Shown: positions 6,407 through 11,281 of the stretch, piece by piece
Layout: every line of letters starts with the position of its first letter
Position numbering within the stretch: the stretch's first letter is position 1
Assembly (NCBI GenBank): GCA_020050895.1
Contig: JAGVJW010000139.1
Span: forward strand, 1 to 11,281
Direction of reading: 5' to 3'
Length of the DNA stretch: 11,281 nt
Source of the DNA: a bacterium
Lineage (GTDB): Bacteria > Bacteroidota > Ignavibacteria > Kapaibacteriales > Kapaibacteriaceae
Program-made: the position numbers and the translations under genes
Notes under the pieces: generated by a model
The model's input: the letters and a program-made list of their open reading frames with translations, nothing else
Told to the model about the DNA's origin: nothing
Database searches by the model: none

Positions 6407-7429
6407 ATGCCACTGACACGCTGGTCGCTTGCGTTATTGCTAATCAGTTTAGCTGTCTTTGGGTGTACACGGAAGGCAACGCCAACGCCAATCGAAGAAT
6501 TGAAACTGATCAAGGATGACGTCAGAAAATTTGAGGTGAAAGTTCCTGCAAACTGGTACATTCAGACAGTGAGTGGCGAATTAGTACTTGCAACATCGCA
6601 GAAAGGAGTTTCTAAGCGTTTCTTCGATTTTGGCAAAGGCGAAGGCGGAGCTAAGGTTGAGTTTAGAGCGATACAACTTGACAGTACAAGATCATTGGAC
6701 TCCTTGATCAAGAATAGTAAGCTTGATTTCGAAGATCGACTCGATCGGTACACAATCACGGATGTGTCTTTTGGCGGAAAGAAAGGAAAGCTCCTTTCAG
6801 TTCATTTCGATCAGGAAGATGGCGAGTTCAGATCTGAAGCATATTTCGCTGAAAACGATTCAGTAGTGTCTATTCTGACTCTCGCTGCCTTTGGAAAAAC
6901 ATTCGAGGAATACAAAGAACCCTTCGATGAAATCGTGAAGTCGGTAAAACTGGGACGGCGTCCGGATATAATTAGCAACGTTCCCGATACGATTGCGCCC
7001 ACAGGTCCAGAGCCCCCTTCAGACACATTGCGTCCTTATAGCTCTAGTGAGTTTACTATTCAGATCCCGCAGAACTTCGAAGGTAAGAAAGCAAACACTG
7101 CAGGAATATCAGCTATTAACTTCGTTGGATCGCGTCTAGATTGCAACATCCAGGTGGATGTATTTGATGCAACAAAACAAAACAAGCTTGACAAGATCAT
7201 CACGCAGAACAAACCAAACTATGGTGGAGGCGATGCCAGGAGCACTTCACTTGGGGGATCGAAAGCATATTATTTTTCGTACACACCAACAAAGACTGTA
7301 TCGAGCAGAGCATACTTTGTAATAACGGGCAATAAGCTATTTCGCATTACAGTGAACTGGTATAAGCCTCAAGAAAAGTTGTATTTGCCAATATTTGAGA
7401 AATCACTGGCAACTGTAACATTTAAATGA
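6407..7429 (+). CDS. Lipoprotein with two similar PsbP/DcrB-like domains, function unknown
   Basis: A 340-residue predicted lipoprotein. MPLTRWSLALLLISLAVFGC is a signal peptide with lipidation at Cys20. Two domains of similar plan follow, about 37-190 and 215-338, joined by a proline-rich linker containing APTGPEPP. Each begins with an F-x-(I/V)-x-(I/V)-P strand (FEVKVPANW and FTIQIPQNF), has a middle SFGGKKG / SLGGSKA turn, a strand of the SEAYFAEND / SRAYFVITG type, and ends in a helix leading to IVKSVKL / LATVTF. This suggests an internal duplication of a PsbP or DcrB (DUF1795)-like fold, assigned from memory of the pattern and not certain. The gene lies 38 bp after the cytochrome lipoprotein and just before a strong terminator. 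I chose ATG 6407 because AAGGA lies 8 bp upstream; ATG 6398 or TTG 6365 are alternatives. Confidence 0.7.
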   Translation: MPLTRWSLALLLISLAVFGCTRKATPTPIEELKLIKDDVRKFEVKVPANWYIQTVSGELVLATSQKGVSKRFFDFGKGEGGAKVEFRAIQLDSTRSLDSLIKNSKLDFEDRLDRYTITDVSFGGKKGKLLSVHFDQEDGEFRSEAYFAENDSVVSILTLAAFGKTFEEYKEPFDEIVKSVKLGRRPDIISNVPDTIAPTGPEPPSDTLRPYSSSEFTIQIPQNFEGKKANTAGISAINFVGSRLDCNIQVDVFDATKQNKLDKIITQNKPNYGGGDARSTSLGGSKAYYFSYTPTKTVSSRAYFVITGNKLFRITVNWYKPQEKLYLPIFEKSLATVTFK

Positions 7430-7448
7430 AACAATAATCATCCGCTGC

Positions 7449-7480
7449 AACGGCGACCTTCATGGTCGCCGTTTTTGTTT
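7449..7480 (+). terminator. Strong intrinsic terminator after the two-domain lipoprotein
   Basis: AACGGCGACC (7449-7458), loop TTCAT, and the perfect complement GGTCGCCGTT (7464-7473), running into TTTTTGTTT. A 10-bp stem, 5-base loop and T-tract make a textbook rho-independent terminator closing the panB transcription unit. It ends only 21 bp before the next gene's ATG. Confidence 0.92.
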
Positions 7481-7501
7481 CTCACCCGCGGGCGTGTTCA
7501 C

Positions 7502-8683
7502 ATGAAATGGTTTCGCGGTTTTGTTATATCAATTGTTTTGTCTGTCACATGCTCAGCAACACCGCAGTTGTCCCTTTTAACAGGCAACCGCTGTTCAAAC
7601 TGTCATGTGGCAAATGCCGGTGGAGCAACCCGTAACAATCTTGGTTGGTACTCCATGTATGATGTTAGCATCATTCCGCGGGATTCGGACATTCTGTCGT
7701 GGCTCTATTCATCTGATACCACAAACGACTTCTCGAAAAAGCAATTCATTTATGGATGGGATCTTCGCGTGCAGAGCACCAAGTCCTTTATAGATGAAAA
7801 TGCCAGCAGAGTAATTTTTCCCATGCAAGCGGCTGTGTATGCAGCCTATCAACCAGTAAAAGCGTTTACTATAGAGGGATCGTATAACATTGCCTCACTC
7901 CGCCAGGCCCACAACTCCGAACAGCAAATTCACTTTCCCGGACAACGAGCTGGATGGCTAAGCACAATCATTCAGCCAAGTCGCAGCCTTCCTGCATTGA
8001 GAGCAGGATTGTTCCGTCCGTCGATCGGTATTCGGTACGACGACCATACGATTTATAGTTACAACTATGTTCTGCCCCTTTCCCGCCAAGCCATTATTGC
8101 ACCTAACTGGGCAGAGTACGGTGCCGAAGTATCATACGAAGGGCTCAAGTGGCTTACCACAGAGATGGGCATCTTCGGCTCTGAAGGTCTTTCACAAGTA
8201 CCACTGTGGGATGGTGTTGTTTTTCGTAGTGCCATTACAGGAAATGCTCCAACAGTCACGGCTCGCCTTGTTGCATGGCCAAACATTGCAGGAGAATTGT
8301 CGACAGGATATGTAGGGGGCTCGTATCTGTTTAACAATGATTTCACGATGATGAATGTATTTGTTGGTATCGGACTCACGGATTATCTCTCGCTGATGGC
8401 AGAAACTGTGTTTACGTCCAAAACAAACGTCATGAAGTCGACGACGTTCATGACTGAGCTATTATGGCAAGTGTGGACTCCGGTTCTCGCCTACGTCAGA
8501 TACGAAACAGGTACTTCGACGTTTGTGAATACTACCGATCGCGCTACGGTAAACAGCATTATTTTCGGATCGCAGTTATTTATAGTGCCGTTTGTTGAAT
8601 TCAGGCCTGAATATCGGATTCAGGACACATATCTTGACGGATATTCATCTCGATGGAACTTTCAACTCCACATATTTTATTAA
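7502..8683 (+). CDS. Outer-membrane beta-barrel with an N-terminal heme c motif
   Basis: A 393-residue secreted protein. A signal peptide (MKWFRGFVISIVLSVTCSA) is followed within about 12 residues by GNRCSNCHVANAGGATRNN, a CXXCH heme c site (Cys31, Cys34, His35) in a glycine/asparagine context. From about residue 90 to the end the sequence alternates polar and hydrophobic residues with many aromatics, short turns and an aromatic end (RWNFQLHIFY), as in an outer-membrane beta-barrel. One heme on a barrel suggests a redox-active porin or a barrel that receives electrons in the periplasm. I do not recognise a named family. The ATG at 7502 gives a clean signal peptide; the frame extends upstream only into the terminator. 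No Shine-Dalgarno or clear promoter is visible in the 21 bp after the terminator. The next gene starts 19 bp downstream. Confidence 0.72.
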   Translation: MKWFRGFVISIVLSVTCSATPQLSLLTGNRCSNCHVANAGGATRNNLGWYSMYDVSIIPRDSDILSWLYSSDTTNDFSKKQFIYGWDLRVQSTKSFIDENASRVIFPMQAAVYAAYQPVKAFTIEGSYNIASLRQAHNSEQQIHFPGQRAGWLSTIIQPSRSLPALRAGLFRPSIGIRYDDHTIYSYNYVLPLSRQAIIAPNWAEYGAEVSYEGLKWLTTEMGIFGSEGLSQVPLWDGVVFRSAITGNAPTVTARLVAWPNIAGELSTGYVGGSYLFNNDFTMMNVFVGIGLTDYLSLMAETVFTSKTNVMKSTTFMTELLWQVWTPVLAYVRYETGTSTFVNTTDRATVNSIIFGSQLFIVPFVEFRPEYRIQDTYLDGYSSRWNFQLHIFY

Positions 8684-8702
8684 TAACTATTATCAATTTG
8701 CA

Positions 8703-9002
8703 ATGATCTGGAAGTTCATCATCGTATTGGCAACGTTCGCAATAATCCTCGGCGGTATCGTGTGGCATGCACATGGGTATCACATCTACACAAAGACCCG
8801 CGAGGAGGTTGTAACTGTTGTGAACGATGATTTGTTTGGCGTCCGTGAAGAGCGGACGTGGGTTGAATCGTTCAAACTTGGGATGCTACCAGATGATGCA
8901 TCGGTAACCGTTGTTTACAGATCGTATGCATTCATTATCAGTGTTAGTCTTACCACAATCGTTGTAAGCTCAATAATGCTAAGAAGGAGAAAACACCAAT
9001 GA
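8703..9002 (+). CDS. Small two-helix inner-membrane protein, function unknown
   Basis: A 99-residue protein I do not recognise. Helix 1 is about residues 5-20 (FIIVLATFAIILGGIV) and helix 2 about 72-90 (YAFIISVSLTTIVVSSIML), with a positive C-terminus RRRKHQ. The roughly 50-residue loop between them would be periplasmic by the positive-inside rule. Just after helix 1 lies WHAHGYH (His22, His24, His27), which could bind metal or heme, though that is only a guess. The ATG at 8703 is chosen because a longer frame to 8592 would sit inside the barrel gene. The gene overlaps the downstream Tat protein gene by 4 bp (ATGA), so they are likely co-translated. Position and topology suggest a membrane partner for the neighbouring exported proteins. 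Confidence 0.65.
   Translation: MIWKFIIVLATFAIILGGIVWHAHGYHIYTKTREEVVTVVNDDLFGVREERTWVESFKLGMLPDDASVTVVYRSYAFIISVSLTTIVVSSIMLRRRKHQ
8984..8990 (+). promoter_or_regulatory. Strong Shine-Dalgarno for the small Tat lipoprotein
   Basis: AAGGAGA, AGGAG core 9 bp before the ATG at 8999. This is one of the two best ribosome sites in the window and supports real translation of the 60-residue protein. Confidence 0.6.
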
Positions 9003-9181
9003 AGCTCGACAGACGAGCATTCCTCACGGCATCATTAATATCGGTCGGACTTACTCTTAGTACATGTGCGATTTCGGTAAATTTGGCTTCGTGCGAAAAG
9101 TCAGAAACCCCTGCAACATCGCCTGAATCAACCTTCTCGATTGATATCACAAATTATTCCGAGTTAGGCTACTTTGGCTGA
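8999..9181 (+). CDS. Short Tat lipoprotein, Rieske-like N-terminus without an iron-sulfur domain
   Basis: A 60-residue protein starting MKLDRRAFLTASL, a twin-arginine (Arg5, Arg6) export signal with hydrophobic core and lipobox LAS-C32. After the cysteine come EKSETPATSPEST and FSIDITNYSELGYFG, then a TGA. The signal, lipid cysteine, short Ser/Thr/Pro linker and F-(S/T)-I-D-(I/L)-T-(D/N) strand are how many bacterial Rieske [2Fe-2S] proteins begin, but the C-x-H and C-x-x-H boxes never appear in any forward frame before the next gene. It is either the remnant of a Rieske protein that lost its 3' end or a genuine mini-lipoprotein. It has a strong ribosome site and ATGA coupling to the gene before it, so translation is likely. 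The Rieske link rests on a short resemblance. Confidence 0.5.
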   Translation: MKLDRRAFLTASLISVGLTLSTCAISVNLASCEKSETPATSPESTFSIDITNYSELGYFG

Positions 9182-9202
9182 ATACACATTCACCGATCCT
9201 CC

Positions 9203-9210
9203 TAGGTTTG
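9203..9210 (+). promoter_or_regulatory. Possible Bacteroidota-type -7 element of the RsmB-family gene
   Basis: TAGGTTTG matches TAnnTTTG and lies 48 bp before the ATG at 9259, predicting a leader of roughly 40 bases. No clear -33 TTTG at the usual spacing. It sits in the only gap (9182-9258) between the Tat protein and this gene. Confidence 0.4.
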
Positions 9211-9258
9211 CTTCGTCTTTCGATATCACAACACAGATTCATACAATAACAGGCTAAC

Positions 9259-10329
9259 ATGGATACCTTCACAAACGAGGAGCGCTCCACATTGTATCAG
9301 GCGTTTCTCGATGTGACGAAGCGCGGACATTACCTGTCCTCAGAGATCGATCTCGTCTTTAAACTACTCTCTCCATCGGCGGACAAAGCAACATACTATC
9401 GATCATTACTATTTCAGGCTATCCGATACAACGATTTTGCCGGGGCTGTTGATGGGGCTTACGATGAAGCGAGCGCTCCCGGAAAAATGTATATGCCGGA
9501 ATGGATGCGCGAAGCTCTCGTTCAATCACTAGGAGAGAATTTTGATTATTTCGTCTCCCAATCACTTACCAACGCTCCCGTATTCATTCGGGTGAACACA
9601 CTAAAGACAACTGCCAGCGAATTAGTTTCTCAGCTATCATCATTTAATGCAAGTGTTGTTAGTAACGAATGCTTACTCATTGGTTCGCCATACGGTTTAT
9701 TTCGAAGCGATGCATTCGCATATGGATACTTTGAGCAGCAGGATATTAACAGTCAGCGTGTTACGGAAAGTCTCGACGTAGGTATAGGCATGCGCGTAGT
9801 TGATGCATGTGCGGGCAACGGAGGCAAGACGCTGCACATTGCTGCGAAGATGAAAAATCGGGGGACATTGGTTGCACTTGACATCGATCCGAACAGACTC
9901 GACGTACTGCATGAAAGGGCGAAGAGAGCCGGTATTGATAATATCGACAAACGTCAGGTTTCGTCAACAAAGGTTATTAAACGAATTGAGGGAACGGCCG
10001 ATAGAGTTCTCATCGACGCTCCGTGCACCGGGACAGGCGTGTTGAGAAGAAATCCTGACATCTTATACCACCTATCGGAAAGATCATTCGACACATTGAT
10101 TACGTTACAAAGGGATATCCTGCACCGCAATGCTTTGATTGCAAAACCTGGTGGTCGTGTTGTCTATGCGGTTTGCAGCGTCTTAGCCGAAGAGGGCGAA
10201 CAACAGGTGCAAAAATTACTCGAAGACAGCGGCGAGTTTATTCTTGTGGAAGAATGGAAAACCTTACCCGGAGACGATGGTGGCGATGGATTCTACTGCG
10301 CCGTAATCACGAGATCAGGACGCGCATAA
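9259..10329 (+). CDS. RsmB/NOL1-NOP2-Sun family rRNA cytosine-C5 methyltransferase
   Basis: A 356-residue S-adenosylmethionine-dependent RNA m5C methyltransferase. Substrate-binding segment FIRVNTLK (109-116), a YGYFEQQDINSQ segment (155-164), SAM motif I VVDACAGNGGKTLHIA (182-190), the acidic residue in ALDIDPNRL (Asp209), motif IV LIDAPCTGTGVLRRNPDI (Cys256) and motif VI VVYAVCSVLAEEG (Cys306) are all present. Both conserved cysteines are kept: the motif VI one is the nucleophile and the motif IV one helps product release. The ending LPGDDGGDGFYCAVI is typical. It probably methylates a cytosine in 16S rRNA, as RsmB does at C967. It is shorter than E. coli RsmB (429), and the N-terminal 90 residues are not clearly a NusB domain. 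Its last 23 bp overlap the convergent gene. Confidence 0.88.
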   Translation: MDTFTNEERSTLYQAFLDVTKRGHYLSSEIDLVFKLLSPSADKATYYRSLLFQAIRYNDFAGAVDGAYDEASAPGKMYMPEWMREALVQSLGENFDYFVSQSLTNAPVFIRVNTLKTTASELVSQLSSFNASVVSNECLLIGSPYGLFRSDAFAYGYFEQQDINSQRVTESLDVGIGMRVVDACAGNGGKTLHIAAKMKNRGTLVALDIDPNRLDVLHERAKRAGIDNIDKRQVSSTKVIKRIEGTADRVLIDAPCTGTGVLRRNPDILYHLSERSFDTLITLQRDILHRNALIAKPGGRVVYAVCSVLAEEGEQQVQKLLEDSGEFILVEEWKTLPGDDGGDGFYCAVITRSGRA

Positions 10330-11020
10330 GCTTACGCTTGGCAACAGGTAGTATGGTTTCGTCAAATGGGAAATCAAGGTCTGTATCAACGATATACGTT
10401 GCAGGATTAGGCATATCCTGATGTTCCTTGATCAATTCCAATTTAACAGACTCAGGTGCTTCATGTACAATCCGCATATCGCGCGTTTGAAGCTCAATGG
10501 TTTTCATCGCTCGGTATTTGTCGTTATCATCGTGGTATAACGACATTTCATATCGTATCACATGCGATAATCCTGCCTTCGGATCGGGAATAAAGGCATA
10601 CCCTTCATCGCGGTATAACGGCATAATGCCTACAATATCAATCGATAGATTATGCGTTACAAAGTCAAACATCGCAACGCCTTCTTCGGTAAGCTGTTTG
10701 ATGCTGGGCAATGCCCATGCTATCAATTCAAACATGCGCTCCACGGCCACTTCATCCGCTGGGATTGCGTCGAACAAGAGGGTCTTTTTTTCGATATCAA
10801 CACCCTTTAGGCGTCGCGGTAGTACCGTCCGATACTGATCTCTGTTTGCCTGGATTGTTTCCAAAACAGAAACCAACTCGATAAAATCACCGAGCCTCGG
10901 ATAGAGCAAATTGTGACGAAATTCCTTTTCCGCCTGCTGTACAGAGGCAAGTATCTTGTACTGAGTAGTTTCGATATCTGCTGAACTACTCGTAAACATC
11001 TCCAGATCAAGTGCTGCCAT
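10307..11020 (-). CDS. Conserved-looking soluble protein of unknown function
   Basis: A 237-residue protein I do not recognise. It has no signal peptide, no membrane helix and no cysteine. The N-terminal half (about 10-120) is rich in helix-forming, charged residues with an early Gln/Glu/Lys stretch (TTQYKILASVQQAEKEF). The C-terminal half looks mixed alpha/beta, with segments IDIVGIMPLYRDEGYAFIP, HVIRYEMSLYHDD and a proline-containing ATYIVDTDLDFPFDETILPVAKRKL end. No catalytic motif stands out. An excellent Shine-Dalgarno fixes the ATG at 11018-11020. It converges on and overlaps the 3' end of the RsmB-family gene by 23 bp, and is divergent from the DCC-family gene across a 125-bp region with inverted repeats. 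Normal composition and a strong ribosome site make it a real gene; the role is open. Confidence 0.7.
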   Translation of the reverse strand: MAALDLEMFTSSSADIETTQYKILASVQQAEKEFRHNLLYPRLGDFIELVSVLETIQANRDQYRTVLPRRLKGVDIEKKTLLFDAIPADEVAVERMFELIAWALPSIKQLTEEGVAMFDFVTHNLSIDIVGIMPLYRDEGYAFIPDPKAGLSHVIRYEMSLYHDDNDKYRAMKTIELQTRDMRIVHEAPESVKLELIKEHQDMPNPATYIVDTDLDFPFDETILPVAKRKLMRVLIS

Positions 11021-11026
11021 CTCGAT

Positions 11027-11031
11027 CTCCT
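11027..11031 (-). promoter_or_regulatory. Strong Shine-Dalgarno of the 237-residue protein
   Basis: AGGAG on the minus strand (in AAAAGGAGAT), 6 bp before the ATG at 11018-11020. Confidence 0.65.
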
Positions 11032-11068
11032 TTTGGATCCACCCTACTTAATTGGGCTTCATACTTAA

Positions 11069-11098
11069 TAACAAACATTGCGCCAATTTTGTTACAAA
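11069..11098. repeat. Overlapping inverted repeats in a divergent intergenic region
   Basis: TAACAAA (11069-11075), C, ATTG (11077-11080), centre CGC, then CAAT (11084-11087) and TTTGTTA (11088-11094): 11 paired bases with one bulge. The right arm also forms a second perfect palindrome, TTTGT-T-ACAAA (11088-11098). Lying between divergent genes, this may be a regulator-binding site. There is no T-tract placing it as a terminator of either gene. Confidence 0.45.
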
Positions 11099-11145
11099 TT
11101 CGTCTGCCCCCTATCCATAAAACCGATTAGCCGCCACCAGACACT

Positions 11146-11281
11146 TTGAGTAATCCAATCGTCATATTCGACGGAGTATGCAACCTGTGCAATTCAACCG
11201 TTGATTTCCTTATCACGCACGACCAGACGTCAACTCTCAGGTTCACTTCATTTCAGGGGAAGGGGGCTGAATTACTTAGCG
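11146..11281 (+). CDS. DCC-family (DUF393) thiol-disulfide oxidoreductase-like protein, N-terminal part
   Basis: Frame running off the right edge, 45 residues visible. It begins MSNPIVIFDGVCNLCNSTV and continues DFLITHDQTSTLRFTSFQ, then GKGAELL. The I-V-x-F-D-G-x-C-x-L-C core with a CxxC motif (Cys12, Cys15), followed by a second strand of the L-R-F-x-S-x-Q type, is the signature of the DCC/DUF393 family, thioredoxin-like proteins often called predicted thiol-disulfide oxidoreductases. A TTG start is used: an in-frame TAG lies at 11128-11130 and no ATG or GTG occurs between it and the motif. No Shine-Dalgarno is seen. Family membership is firm; the actual substrate of such proteins is generally unknown. 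Confidence 0.8.
   Translation, partial: MSNPIVIFDGVCNLCNSTVDFLITHDQTSTLRFTSFQGKGAELLS

Noticed and set aside
7485..7492. CCCGCGGG palindrome after the terminator
   Set aside because: Eight bases, GC-rich and isolated; chance is a sufficient explanation.
7475..7501. Upstream TTG start for the heme-barrel gene
   Set aside because: It lies in the T-tract of the terminator and spoils the signal peptide; ATG 7502 gives a clean one.
8592..8702. Longer version of the two-helix protein starting inside the barrel gene
   Set aside because: It would overlap the barrel gene by 92 bp, and the extra residues are only the barrel gene read in another frame.
9171..9257. Frameshift that would extend the Tat lipoprotein through the open next frame
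   Set aside because: The extra residues carry no Rieske cluster motif or recognisable similarity, so there is no evidence that the frames belong together.
1..11281. CRISPR array, insertion sequence, tRNA or riboswitch
   Set aside because: I found no repeated spacer pattern, transposase, tRNA-like cloverleaf or recognisable riboswitch core; every gap between genes is 125 bp or shorter.

Overview
The window is a compact, gene-dense stretch of a bacterial chromosome with moderate GC, short or overlapping intergenic spaces, and no mobile element, CRISPR array, tRNA or rRNA that I can see. Several gene starts have upstream octamers matching TAnnTTTG, the -7 element of Bacteroidota primary sigma factor promoters. 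Outer-membrane genes are also present: an LpxH-like hydrolase, three proteins with lipobox signals and a beta-barrel. Together these suggest a Gram-negative member of the Bacteroidota/Chlorobiota (FCB) group, possibly an Ignavibacteria- or Kapabacteria-like lineage. The lineage is inference; the genes and motifs are read directly from the sequence.

Left part (1-1853). A partial cdsA (phospholipid synthesis) runs leftwards out of the window. Divergent from it are two translationally overlapping genes: a 3-hydroxyacyl-CoA dehydrogenase-like protein whose usual active-site motif is lost, and an MtnX-like HAD phosphatase with a cysteine cluster.

Minus-strand operon (5100 down to 1858). In transcription order it holds an LpxH-like UDP-2,3-diacylglucosamine hydrolase broken by one frameshift, an ATP-grasp ligase of unknown substrate, and a histidine ammonia-lyase whose MIO triad reads Ser-Ser-Gly instead of Ala-Ser-Gly. 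No other histidine-degradation gene is nearby. The ammonia-lyase/ATP-grasp pair is one of the two most interesting units here.

Plus-strand units (5164-9181). panB (pantothenate synthesis) is translationally coupled to a c-type cytochrome lipoprotein, followed by a lipoprotein with two similar halves and a strong intrinsic terminator. A second unit follows: an outer-membrane barrel with a CXXCH heme motif at its mature N-terminus, a 99-residue two-helix membrane protein with a histidine cluster, and a 60-residue Tat lipoprotein that looks like the front end of a Rieske protein without its iron-sulfur part. These five envelope proteins could form an electron-transfer or sensing module across periplasm and outer membrane. 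This is inference from motifs and order.

Right part (9259-11281). A 16S rRNA m5C methyltransferase-like gene (RsmB family) converges with, and overlaps by 23 bp, a 237-residue protein I do not recognise. Divergent from the latter, across an intergenic region with overlapping inverted repeats, begins a partial DCC-family (DUF393) thiol-redox protein with a CXXC motif.
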